Part shown: one piece after another, positions 25,350-33,601 of the stretch
Position numbering within the stretch: position 1 is the stretch's first letter
How the letters are laid out: each line of letters opens with the position of its first letter
Assembly: GCA_900538475.1 (NCBI GenBank)
Contig: UPYT01000001.1
Coordinates: forward strand, 1-64,000
Origin: an uncultured Clostridium sp.
Lineage (GTDB): Bacteria; Bacillota; Clostridia; Lachnospirales; Lachnospiraceae
DNA length: 64,000 nucleotides
Direction of reading: 5' to 3'
Made by a program: the position numbers and the translations under genes
Notes under the pieces: generated by a model
What the model was told of the DNA's origin: nothing
The model's database searches: none
The model's input: only the letters and a program-made list of their open reading frames with translations

Positions 25350-26270
25350 ATGGATTTGCATCATCTGGAATACATTGTAGAAATCGCAAAAGAGGAAAAT
25401 ATATCAAAAGCAGCGGAACGATTGCATATTTCACAACCTACATTGAGTATTTATCTGACTAAGCTGGAAAAAACGATGGGGATATCTCTTTTTCGGAGAA
25501 AAAATAATGTTTTAAATATTACAAAAGAAGGGAAAAAATATGTAGACGCATGCAGTAGAATCCTGCAGATAAGAGATCAGCTGTATGCAGAACTGTATCA
25601 GCACAATCAGGAAACTCTGAATATTGGAGTTTTGTCAAGCAGTGCACCTGTATTTAATCATATTCTGCAGGAATTTAAAATGCTGTACCCTCAGGTAGCA
25701 CTGCGCCCTGTGGTGCAAAAGTCTCAGGAAATTTATGAAGCACTTTTATCGGGAAGTATAGAATTGGGGTTTGTGACATCATATATGGATGATCCGAAGC
25801 TTTCCTTTCCCAATGTGGAGATAAAGACTTTAAGGGAATATGAATTGATGCTGGTTATATCAAAAAGCAATCCTTGTTATCAGAAAATGGACTTAAGTCA
25901 GGGAGTTCTTCTGGAACAGGATTATGCTCTTTTGGAGTCACTTAAACTGACAATTTCTGATATTCCCATGATTCGAAAACGGGTTTTGGAAGAGATTCTT
26001 CCGGCTTTGAAGATGAGTTCGAAAAAACATATTGCTTGTATGGATAATCTGGAATTTCTTACAACAACGCTGTATCTGGAAAATTATTATTGTTTTACAC
26101 CATATAGTCGAGTACCTGATGATATTGCATTAATTCCGTTAAATTTTCATCCTATGGTAAAGAAAATCATGATATATGAGACTGGAAAACATTTTTCGGA
26201 TACAGAACGTAATTTTATCAGGATGGTGGAAGAGGCCTTTCAGGAATACCCGTATTATTACAGTCTGTGA
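25350..26270 (+). CDS. LysR-family transcriptional regulator
   Basis: 306 residues. N-terminal helix-turn-helix (about 3-60; LEYIVEIAKEENISKAAERLHISQPTLS) and a C-terminal substrate-sensing domain. The gene is clearly richer in A and T than its neighbours, with many ATA and AAA codons, a possible sign of transfer. It is divergent from the UxuA-like/SLC13 operon and likely activates it in response to the transported acid. GGAGAG sits 6 bases before the ATG. Confidence 0.92.
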   Translation: MDLHHLEYIVEIAKEENISKAAERLHISQPTLSIYLTKLEKTMGISLFRRKNNVLNITKEGKKYVDACSRILQIRDQLYAELYQHNQETLNIGVLSSSAPVFNHILQEFKMLYPQVALRPVVQKSQEIYEALLSGSIELGFVTSYMDDPKLSFPNVEIKTLREYELMLVISKSNPCYQKMDLSQGVLLEQDYALLESLKLTISDIPMIRKRVLEEILPALKMSSKKHIACMDNLEFLTTTLYLENYYCFTPYSRVPDDIALIPLNFHPMVKKIMIYETGKHFSDTERNFIRMVEEAFQEYPYYYSL

Positions 26271-26276
26271 AAATTA

Positions 26277-26354
26277 AATCCGGAGTATGTGAAAGTCTGA
26301 ACCGCCCCCAGTGTTAGAAGTTTGGCGAGGTTCATTTTTCCCATACTCTGGATT
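26277..26354. terminator. Hairpin between converging lysR and lacI genes
   Basis: AATCCGGAGTATG (26277-26289) pairs with CATACTCTGGATT (26342-26354). A GAACC/GGTTC stem lies within the loop. Plus-strand T-run is poor; on the minus strand TTTAATTTTCAC follows, so it mainly suits the lacI transcript. Confidence 0.65.
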
Positions 26355-26369
26355 ATTAAATAACCAATT

Positions 26370-27410
26370 TTAAACTGCCCTGCTGGGAAGGGGCGCGCAG
26401 GAATCGCGGAGGACCAGCCGGTGAGGAACCAGCACCTTTGATACCATATCCATAGGGGAATCCGAGTAAAGCTTCAGCTGACGGACAGCCTCTGCGCCCA
26501 GCTGCCAGGGATTGATATCAATGGCAGTCAGCTGCGGTACATGGTGAAGGGCAATGGAAGAATCGTTAAAGGTAATCAGGGAAAGCTGCTCCGGAATCCT
26601 GATATGCCACTCAATCAGACGGCATTCCAGCTCGCGAATCAGCATATCATCACTGACAAGAAGGGCGGTTGGCGCCGACTGGCCGGTAAAAACAGACCTC
26701 ATCCTTGCAAGGCCCTCTTCCCGGGACAGGTCTTCCATGTGAAAGGTATATTCCGGAAGGAAGGGAAGCTGATGCTGCATCAGGGACTGTACGTACCCCG
26801 CATAGCGATCCTGGTTAAAAAGAAAGGATGTATCCCCATTTAAAAAGGCAATCCGGGAATGGCCCAGTTCAATGAGATAATCCACAGCCTCTCTTGCTGC
26901 AAGCAGATTGTCGCTGTCAACATAAATGGTTTCGTTGGGGTAGGCGGAAACCTTTCCAATCAGTACATAGGGAATTCCGGCAGAATGAAAATAATCAATC
27001 AGGATATCCTGATTTTTGGAATACAGAAAAAGAAAGGAATCGGCCCGTCCGCTCTCAATCAGGAGCTTGGCATTTTCCAGAAGCTCTTCCTCGGTTTCTC
27101 CCATAACCATGGAAACGGTCCAGCGGTACTCCCGGCAGAGACTGGCAATGCCGCAGCTGGATTTCAGATAAAAGGTGTTTTCTGAAAGATCACTGCGTTT
27201 TAAAGGCGGAAATACAATGGCAGTTGATTTGACAGCAGAAGAAGTCTGCTGCGGATCCGGGTAGTTTGATGTATATCCAAGGGCAGACATGGCGCTGCGC
27301 ACTTTTCGTTTTGTTTCTTCACTGATTGACGGCTGATTCTGGCAGGTTCTGGTTACTGTGGAAGGTGAGACGCCGGCCAGCTTTGCCACATCTTTGATAG
27401 TTGCACTCAT
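26370..27410 (-). CDS. LacI-family transcriptional regulator
   Basis: 346 residues. Helix-turn-helix at the N terminus (ATIKDVAKLAGVSPSTVTRT, residues 3-22), hinge helix near 50, then a periplasmic-binding-protein-like sensor domain. The start at 27410 follows GGAGG; an upstream frame would add 35 hydrophobic residues and is rejected. No sugar gene lies directly next to it, so its target may be the UxuA/SLC13 module or genes elsewhere. Confidence 0.93.
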   Translation of the reverse strand: MSATIKDVAKLAGVSPSTVTRTCQNQPSISEETKRKVRSAMSALGYTSNYPDPQQTSSAVKSTAIVFPPLKRSDLSENTFYLKSSCGIASLCREYRWTVSMVMGETEEELLENAKLLIESGRADSFLFLYSKNQDILIDYFHSAGIPYVLIGKVSAYPNETIYVDSDNLLAAREAVDYLIELGHSRIAFLNGDTSFLFNQDRYAGYVQSLMQHQLPFLPEYTFHMEDLSREEGLARMRSVFTGQSAPTALLVSDDMLIRELECRLIEWHIRIPEQLSLITFNDSSIALHHVPQLTAIDINPWQLGAEAVRQLKLYSDSPMDMVSKVLVPHRLVLRDSCAPLPSRAV

Positions 27411-27529
27411 GATAAGACCTCCTTGAGGGTTTCTTTTCTTAATTATATCGAAAAAAAAGGACAAGTCAAGCAACAGAATGCAAATGAATGCAATACAGTA
27501 AAAAATACTATGCAAATAATACGCAAAAG

Positions 27530-27553
27530 CGGCTGAGAGAATTCTCTCAGCCG
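27530..27553 (-). terminator. Terminator of the MATE gene at 27566
   Basis: Perfect 24-bp palindrome, CGGCTGAGAGAA and its complement, located 13 bases after the MATE stop; on the minus strand it is followed by CTTTTGCG. Confidence 0.7.
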
Positions 27554-27565
27554 TTTGTGATTTTG

Positions 27566-28957
27566 TCAGAAAAAGGTAATCTGATATTCTTTACAGATTT
27601 TCCGGATTTCCCAGATACAAATAAGAGATGCGGCAGCTCCGGTTAAAATGTTGCTGATACCCATGACAATTCCCACGCTGATGCTTCCCAGGTCTGTGAA
27701 GTTCTGAAGAAACCACAGAACCGGTATGCGGAAGAGAAAGACGCGGCAGAAATTAATGACCAGGGTCAGCCGTGTTTTTCCGAAGCCGTACAGCAGAGAT
27801 AGAACAGCGGCATTGATACCGAGAGGAACAGCACCCAGAGCCTCGTACCGGTAGATGGAGGCAATCATCTGAAGAAATTTCTCGTCAGAGCCTGCAAACA
27901 GCCAGCTGATCTGACGGATAAAGACCAGGGACAGAGTCATAAAGAAAACTCCGATGGCTGCGTCAATCACCAGAACGCACTGGAAGGCCTTCAAAGCCCG
28001 TTTTGGTTCTCCGGCACCCAGGTTCTGGCTGATAATGGCAGAGCCCCCTTCCTGGAATCCATTTTGAGGCATGGTGGTGAAGCCGCCGATGTTGTTGGAA
28101 ATTCCAAGTGCACCTACGGTCAGGGGAGTGTAAATGGTACTCATGGAGTTTACAATCACCTTTCCAAAGGAAAATGCCACCTTCTCAACAATAACCGGAA
28201 TGGACAGGGCAATCATAGGTCTGGTTACCTCTGGTTTTAAAGAGATGGCAGCCAGAGAAAAACCGAAGGCATTGTCCTTCTGGTTCAGGTTTTTGCAGGC
28301 GGCCGCCAGAAGGAAGGTCTGGGAGATAATGGTTGCAACGGAGATCATATTGATTCCGCAGTTGAGAACATAAACAAAGAGGGCCGTCAGCGCCAGCTTC
28401 AGTCCGATCACTACCATATTCAGATTCAGAATTCGTTTGGAGTTTCCTCTGGCCCGCTCAATGGCAATGTAAACGTTGTTAAAGAAGCTGATAACCATTC
28501 CGAAAAGCTCCAGAATAAAATACTGGGTTCCTCCTGCGATAAATTCCTCCGGCGTCTTTGCAAGACGAAGAAACTGGGGCGTAAAGGGAACCAGAATAAC
28601 CAGAAGAGCCAGACCAAGAATGGCACACATGGCAAACAGGGTGCTGACCCGTTTTTTAACCAGCTGGAAATCTCCAGAGCCGTAGGCTTCGCTGATTTTG
28701 ATGCTGGCGCCGACTGCCAGACCGCCGCCCAGGGCAGAAAGCATCATATTGATCTGGGAGAGGTAGGCAACGGTAGATACGGCAGTAGCGCTAATGTGAG
28801 CGGCCATCATGGAATCAAATATTTTAAAAAGCTGGGTGAGGCTCTGATACAGGGCCAGCGGAAAGCCTACATAGAGAACGACTCTCCACATATTGTCGTG
28901 AAGGGAAAAATCCCGGAATTGTTTGTCCTTGTCTGAAAGCTGTGCTTGATTGTTCAT
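27566..28957 (-). CDS. MATE-family exporter
   Basis: 463-residue membrane protein, about 12 hydrophobic segments, with MATE patterns (PLALYQSLTQLFKIFDSMMAA near the start; GALGISNNIGGFTTMPQNGFQEGGSAIISQNLGAG split over the second half). Distinct from the two other MATE proteins here. ATG 28957 is chosen because GAGGAAAGA lies just before it. It is divergent from an AraC regulator 158 bp away, which likely controls it. Substrate unknown. Confidence 0.92.
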   Translation of the reverse strand: MNNQAQLSDKDKQFRDFSLHDNMWRVVLYVGFPLALYQSLTQLFKIFDSMMAAHISATAVSTVAYLSQINMMLSALGGGLAVGASIKISEAYGSGDFQLVKKRVSTLFAMCAILGLALLVILVPFTPQFLRLAKTPEEFIAGGTQYFILELFGMVISFFNNVYIAIERARGNSKRILNLNMVVIGLKLALTALFVYVLNCGINMISVATIISQTFLLAAACKNLNQKDNAFGFSLAAISLKPEVTRPMIALSIPVIVEKVAFSFGKVIVNSMSTIYTPLTVGALGISNNIGGFTTMPQNGFQEGGSAIISQNLGAGEPKRALKAFQCVLVIDAAIGVFFMTLSLVFIRQISWLFAGSDEKFLQMIASIYRYEALGAVPLGINAAVLSLLYGFGKTRLTLVINFCRVFLFRIPVLWFLQNFTDLGSISVGIVMGISNILTGAAASLICIWEIRKICKEYQITFF

Positions 28958-29063
28958 GTCTCTTTCCTCATTTCTCACAGGATAATTTCGGATCCTATCC
29001 TATAACAAAAAAAGAAGTTTTTTTACAGAATAAACGTCTTATATGAGAAAAACTACAGATTAT

Positions 29064-29092
29064 TTGTCCGAATTACAAGATTGTGGTATAAT
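29064..29092 (+). promoter_or_regulatory. Promoter of the AraC-family gene
   Basis: TTGTCC (29064-29069), 17 bp, TATAAT (29087-29092), 24 bases before the start codon. Confidence 0.7.
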
Positions 29093-29115
29093 AGAAGAAA
29101 AAGGAACCGGAAACG

Positions 29116-30015
29116 ATGAAATCAGAAGAAAGAATTTGTTATAAGGGCATGAACTGTGATCAGGATGAGGAGCTGAAGGATAAGCCTTCCGGTGTATTTG
29201 CCAGCAGAAAACGGCGTCCTGTAGATTTTTCCATGACAGTGGATCACAGTCATGGCTATTATGAGCTGTTTTATCTGGCAGCAGGGAGATGCCGGATTTT
29301 TTTGAACCATACCATATATCATCTGGAGCCGGGAGACCTGATTCTGATTGAGCCTCAGGCGCTTCACCGGACGATCTACGGTCTTACCAGGGAAAATGAG
29401 CGGATTGCAGTGGGATTTGCGCCGGAACATATGAAGCAGCTGGAAACCCGGTGGGGGAAGGAATGGTCGGGACGGCTGCGGGGAAAGCCCTGTATTTCCG
29501 TGGAACCGGGACGGCGCAGGTATGTGGAGGGTCTGTTGGAGAAGATTTTGGCAGAGCAGAACAACAGGGATGTGTTTTCCGACGTTCTGATTTGCAATTA
29601 TCTGTCTGAGCTGCTGGCTTTTTGCGGACGGTACCGGCTGGAGCATCAGAACCCCAGAATTCAGGACGTGGCAGAGTCGGCAGCTCAGGAGGAGGAGATT
29701 CAGAAAGCGGCTTCTTATATTTATCACCATTTTCGGGAACCTCTGACCCTGGAGCTGGTGGCAGAGCGGGTTCATATGAGTCCGGCCTATTTCTCCAGAC
29801 GGTTTAAAAAACTGACCGGTTTTGGCTATAAGGAATATCTGAACTATGTCCGTCTCAAGGAGGCATCTAGGATGCTTCTGGAAACAGAACTGTCAGTGGC
29901 AGATATTGCCCAGCTGTGCGGGTTTTCTGACGGGAATTATTTTGGAGATTTGTTTAAAAAAGAGAAGGGGATTTCTCCCAGAGAATACAGGAAAAATCCC
30001 CAGCGTTTTATTTGA
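29116..30015 (+). CDS. AraC-family regulator with N-terminal cupin
   Basis: 299 residues. A cupin sensing domain (about 30-130; HSHGYYELFYL, then YHLEPGDLILIEPQALH) precedes two helix-turn-helix motifs in the C-terminal 100 residues (LTLELVAERVHMSPAYFSRRFK and VADIAQLCGFSDGNYFGDLFK). Divergent from the MATE exporter at 27566, which is its most likely target. Its last 8 bases overlap the end of the converging YprB-like gene. Confidence 0.92.
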   Translation: MKSEERICYKGMNCDQDEELKDKPSGVFASRKRRPVDFSMTVDHSHGYYELFYLAAGRCRIFLNHTIYHLEPGDLILIEPQALHRTIYGLTRENERIAVGFAPEHMKQLETRWGKEWSGRLRGKPCISVEPGRRRYVEGLLEKILAEQNNRDVFSDVLICNYLSELLAFCGRYRLEHQNPRIQDVAESAAQEEEIQKAASYIYHHFREPLTLELVAERVHMSPAYFSRRFKKLTGFGYKEYLNYVRLKEASRMLLETELSVADIAQLCGFSDGNYFGDLFKKEKGISPREYRKNPQRFI

Positions 30016-31105
30016 CGCCAAGACAGCAGAGAAGCTGTTTTAAATAAGCGGAGAGACAGTCCGGATTCTGAAGGCAGACATCAATCAGGGCAGCATAGGA
30101 GCATTTGTCTCTGCGTTCTTTTTTCAGAGCCGGTTCCCACAAGGGAGAAAACTGGGGAAGGAAGACCCCCTGCTCTCTGGTATAGCAGTTTTTTGCTGTG
30201 GCTCTGACACAGACTCCGGGATCATAGCGGGCTGCATCTGATTTGGGAACTGTGCGATCCTCCTCTGTCAGATAGCAGTAATCCTGATAGTTGGAGTAAA
30301 AATGCTTCAGCTCTCCTTCAAACAGAGTAACCTCCAGAGTCAGCTGATTCTGGGATGCAAAGCAGACGACGGGCTCCATACTGCAGGAAAAGGGAACAGG
30401 GATGGCGCAGGGACTCTGGCAAATCAGTTCCAGAAGATGGCGTCTGCTTCCATCACTGCAGGTTTCTGTAAGAATCTGCTGGCTTTTCAGAGTCATTTCC
30501 CCTTCAAAAAAGTCCGGATAATTCAGAATGGGAAGGATGGAGGGCATACCCTTCAGATCGTCCTCATTGTGAAGAATCAGCAAATCGTACAGCTCCTCGG
30601 AATGGTTTTTCAAATAGGCGCGGTATACATCGATAAGCTGACCGCCGGAGTATTGATCGGTTCGTGAAATGCCGAGAAATGCTTCGATGGCTTTCTGCTT
30701 CATGCTTTCCAGTCCTAGCAGCTTTCGGTAGGGCCTGATTTTTTTGTAGATGTCAATGCTTGCAACATTTGAAAAATCATAATCTTTTTTCAGATGGCGG
30801 CACCGTTTTAACAGATAGGGAATGTCGAATCCGTCTCCGTTAAAATGAATCAGGATTTTATAGTTTTCCAGAAAAGAAAAGAAGCTGTCAAGCAGTTCCG
30901 GTTCTGCGGCAGCGGTATCTGCAAACCACTGGATCAGATTCCAGCTGCCCTCCTGAAAATAGGTACAGCCAATCAGATACAGGTTGGACGTATCGCCCGA
31001 AAATCCGGTAGTTTCAATATCAAAAAACAGCAGATCAGAAAGAGGGCCAATCCGATCAAGGGGATAGGTATCAGGCAAATCAAGTTTTTTCGTTATTGTA
31101 ATCAT
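30008..31105 (-). CDS. RNase H-fold exonuclease, YprB type
   Basis: 365 residues. A DnaQ/RNase H-like 3'-5' exonuclease domain with FFDIETTG (catalytic Asp and Glu, near residue 29), then HFNGDGFDIPYLLKR (near 89) and, near 180, ILHNEDDLKGM, which supplies the last acidic ligands. This is the YprB domain found in many Firmicutes; the cellular role is not well defined. The C-terminal 150 residues are not recognised. ATG 31105 follows AAGGAGG; a longer frame is rejected. Divergent from ruvA. Confidence 0.85.
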   Translation of the reverse strand: MITITKKLDLPDTYPLDRIGPLSDLLFFDIETTGFSGDTSNLYLIGCTYFQEGSWNLIQWFADTAAAEPELLDSFFSFLENYKILIHFNGDGFDIPYLLKRCRHLKKDYDFSNVASIDIYKKIRPYRKLLGLESMKQKAIEAFLGISRTDQYSGGQLIDVYRAYLKNHSEELYDLLILHNEDDLKGMPSILPILNYPDFFEGEMTLKSQQILTETCSDGSRRHLLELICQSPCAIPVPFSCSMEPVVCFASQNQLTLEVTLFEGELKHFYSNYQDYCYLTEEDRTVPKSDAARYDPGVCVRATAKNCYTREQGVFLPQFSPLWEPALKKERRDKCSYAALIDVCLQNPDCLSAYLKQLLCCLGVK

Positions 31106-31226
31106 AGCGTTCCTCCTTGTTCGATTATAGAGGGACAAAAAAAGAAAGTCAACGAAAAAACACCAGGCAGGAATCCCTGTGAGAAGGAGAAAATAAAAAG
31201 AAATCGAATGTCTGTTCGGTGGCATA

Positions 31227-31255
31227 TTGCAATCAGGAGTTTCTTATGGTATGAT
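31227..31255 (+). promoter_or_regulatory. Promoter of ruvAB
   Basis: TTGCAA (31227-31232), 17 bp, TATGAT (31250-31255). Confidence 0.7.
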
Positions 31256-31288
31256 GTCCGTAAAGTGAACAGCAGGAGGAATTTATCA

Positions 31289-31906
31289 GTGTTTTCATAT
31301 ATAAAAGGACCCTTGGTGGAAGTATGGGAGGGTGGAATCGTTGTGGAAGCAGGCGGAATTGGATGGAATATTCTTGTTCCTCTGTCCGTGCTTGACCGTT
31401 TGCCCAGAATCGGAGAGGAGCTCAAGATCTATACTTCTTTTCAGGTGAGAGAGGATGCCATGACTCTGTATGGCTTTTTCAACAGCCAGGATCGGAAGAT
31501 GTTTAACCAGCTTCTGGGAGTCAATGGGATTGGCCCAAAGGCAGCTCTGGGTATTCTGTCTGCGCTGCAGCCAGATGATTTGCGAATGGCGATTCTCTCA
31601 GAGGATGCAAAAGCCATTGCCAGAGCTCCGGGCATTGGCCCTAAGACAGCCAAGCGGGTGATTCTGGATTTAAAGGATCGGATCCGGATGGAGGATGTGC
31701 TGCCTTCTGCTTTTGGAACCGAAATGGAACCGGCAGAGACGGCTGGATCCGGAATGGAGGGAACCGGCAGAGAGGCTATAGAGGCGCTGGTGGCATTGGG
31801 ATATTCCCTGACGGAAGCATCCAGGGCTGTACGGAAAATCGAGATCACAGAGGATATGACAGTAGAGGCAGTTTTAAAGGCATCTCTGAAGTATCTGGCA
31901 ATCTGA
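31289..31906 (+). CDS. ruvA: Holliday junction DNA helicase subunit RuvA
   Basis: Tetrameric protein that binds four-way junctions and loads RuvB during recombination repair. 205 residues: OB-fold (1-64), two helix-hairpin-helix motifs ([16 protein letters not shown] and [16 protein letters not shown], about 72-125), flexible linker, C-terminal RuvB-binding domain ([15 protein letters not shown]). The start is GTG at 31289 with AGGAGGA 9 bases upstream; an in-frame extension far upstream is rejected. Followed closely by ruvB. Confidence 0.96.
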   Translation: MFSYIKGPLVEVWEGGIVVEAGGIGWNILVPLSVLDRLPRIGEELKIYTSFQVREDAMTLYGFFNSQDRKMFNQLLGVNGIGPKAALGILSALQPDDLRMAILSEDAKAIARAPGIGPKTAKRVILDLKDRIRMEDVLPSAFGTEMEPAETAGSGMEGTGREAIEALVALGYSLTEASRAVRKIEITEDMTVEAVLKASLKYLAI

Positions 31907-31940
31907 GTGCGGGACAAATACAACAAGTGTGGAGAGTAAG

Positions 31941-32939
31941 ATGGAGCGGAGAATCATAACAACAGAGATTACCGAAGAAGACAAATATATAGAACCCAGT
32001 CTCCGTCCGCAGCTGCTGGACGAATATATCGGGCAGGAAAGGATCAAAAGCAATCTGAAGGTGTATATGCAGGCTGCAAAGGCCAGAGGAGAGTCTCTGG
32101 ATCATGTGCTGTTTTATGGTCCGCCGGGACTGGGGAAAACCACCCTGTCCGGAATTATTGCCAATGAGATGGGCGTTCATATGAAGGTGACGTCGGGACC
32201 GGCTATTGAAAAGCCGGGGGAGATGGCGGCCATTCTCAATAATCTGCAGGAGGGAGATGTTCTCTTTGTAGATGAGATTCACAGGCTGAACCGTCAGGTG
32301 GAAGAGGTGCTTTATCCGGCGATGGAGGATTTCGCTATTGATATTATGCTGGGCAAGGAGTCCTCAGCCCGTTCGATCCGTCTGGATCTGCCCCATTTTA
32401 CCTTGGTAGGAGCTACAACCAGAGCGGGACTTCTCACAGCGCCTTTGCGGGATCGGTTTGGGGTGATTCAGAAAATGGAGTTTTACCGGCCGGAGGAGCT
32501 GCAGATTATTGTAGAGCGGTCAGCCGGTGTTCTTGGTGTGGAGATAGAGCCGGAGGGTGCAGCGGAAATTGCACGGCGCTCCAGAGGAACCCCTCGTCTT
32601 GCCAACCGTCTGCTGAAACGTGTTCGGGATTTCGCCCAGGTGAAATATGACGGGGTCATTACGAAGCAGGTGGCTGATTTCGCCCTGGATATCCTGGATG
32701 TGGATAAGCTGGGCCTGGATAACAATGACAGAAATATTCTGATGATGATGATTGAAAAGTTTGGCGGGGGTCCGGTAGGTCTGGATACTCTGGCAGCGGC
32801 CCTGGGAGAGGATGCGGGAACTCTGGAGGATGTGTATGAGCCGTATCTTTTGATGAACGGATTTTTGAACCGGACGCCAAGAGGACGGGTGGCGACAGAG
32901 AGTGCATACCGCCATCTGGGAATTCCCTTTGGAGAGTGA
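31941..32939 (+). CDS. ruvB: Holliday junction branch migration ATPase RuvB
   Basis: Hexameric AAA+ motor that drives branch migration with RuvA. 332 residues: Walker [10 protein letters not shown] near residue 57, Walker [10 protein letters not shown] near 108, sensor 1 GATTRAG, the arginine finger region [11 protein letters not shown], and a winged-helix C terminus ending [16 protein letters not shown] 12 bases upstream is possible, but GGAGAG before ATG 31941 favours the latter. 34 bases after ruvA. Confidence 0.97.
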   Translation: MERRIITTEITEEDKYIEPSLRPQLLDEYIGQERIKSNLKVYMQAAKARGESLDHVLFYGPPGLGKTTLSGIIANEMGVHMKVTSGPAIEKPGEMAAILNNLQEGDVLFVDEIHRLNRQVEEVLYPAMEDFAIDIMLGKESSARSIRLDLPHFTLVGATTRAGLLTAPLRDRFGVIQKMEFYRPEELQIIVERSAGVLGVEIEPEGAAEIARRSRGTPRLANRLLKRVRDFAQVKYDGVITKQVADFALDILDVDKLGLDNNDRNILMMMIEKFGGGPVGLDTLAAALGEDAGTLEDVYEPYLLMNGFLNRTPRGRVATESAYRHLGIPFGE

Positions 32940-32984
32940 CGAAAAACAGGCTGTGGAGTTTTGAAAATTCATTAGAAAAGTTGC

Positions 32985-33013
32985 TTGTTGATTCTATGAG
33001 GATATGGTACACT
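32985..33013 (+). promoter_or_regulatory. Candidate promoter of zapA
   Basis: TTGTTG (32985-32990), 17 bp, TACACT (33008-33013). Confidence 0.5.
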
Positions 33014-33102
33014 GTTACTGTATGCCTGTATTCCGGAAGGAAAACGGGCCACAGAAGCGATGACAGGTGGAATAAGGAACAAAAGAATCGGGAGCCGAGA
33101 AT

Positions 33103-33516
33103 ATGAGTCAGAAAAATTATGCGGAAGTTTTGATAGATGGTGTGGTATATACGCTGGGCGGCACAGAAGATGAGGCCTATCTACGGAGAGTTGCAGCATA
33201 TTTAAATGAAAAAATAGGCACAATTAAGAAGCAGAGAGGTTTTTCCAGGCAGAATGCGGATTATCAGAACCTGATGATTCATCTGAATATTGCAGATGAT
33301 TATTTTAAGGAGCAGGAGCGGGCAGATATGCTCAGCGGCCAGAAGGCGCTGCTGGAAAAAGAGGCCTACAGCCTGAAGCATGAATTGATTACCATGCAGA
33401 TGCGGATGGAGGCTATGGAGAAGGAAATGCAGGAGGAGAAAGCAAGGGCAGAGGAACTGGTGCGAAAAGCGTCGGAAACAGCTTCTGACGCAGATAGTAA
33501 CAGACACAGAAAATAA
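33103..33516 (+). CDS. zapA: Cell division protein ZapA
   Basis: 137 residues. ZapA binds and bundles FtsZ at midcell. An N-terminal globular part (about 1-60; EVLIDGVVYTLGG, then EAYLRRVAAYLNEKI) is followed by a long coiled coil (about 70-130) rich in Glu, Lys and Met. Upstream of a U32 gene and a SEDS-PBP pair, in the cell wall/division context. Confidence 0.85.
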   Translation: MSQKNYAEVLIDGVVYTLGGTEDEAYLRRVAAYLNEKIGTIKKQRGFSRQNADYQNLMIHLNIADDYFKEQERADMLSGQKALLEKEAYSLKHELITMQMRMEAMEKEMQEEKARAEELVRKASETASDADSNRHRK

Positions 33517-33555
33517 AACAGCAGGTGAAAGCTTCAGGGGGTGCTCTTTTTTCAT
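33517..33555 (+). terminator. Possible terminator after zapA
   Basis: AGCA...TGCT closes a hairpin that includes TGAAAGCTTCA, followed by CTTTTTTC. The stem is imperfect. Confidence 0.4.
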
Positions 33556-33601
33556 AAGGGTCATCCTCTGCTTTATGTTATAACTGTTCAGGAGGAATCG
33601 T

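Noticed and set aside
30845-31288. Long N-terminal extension of RuvA
   Set aside because: It lies opposite the YprB-like gene and upstream of the ruvA promoter; GTG at 31289 has AGGAGGA and gives the expected length.
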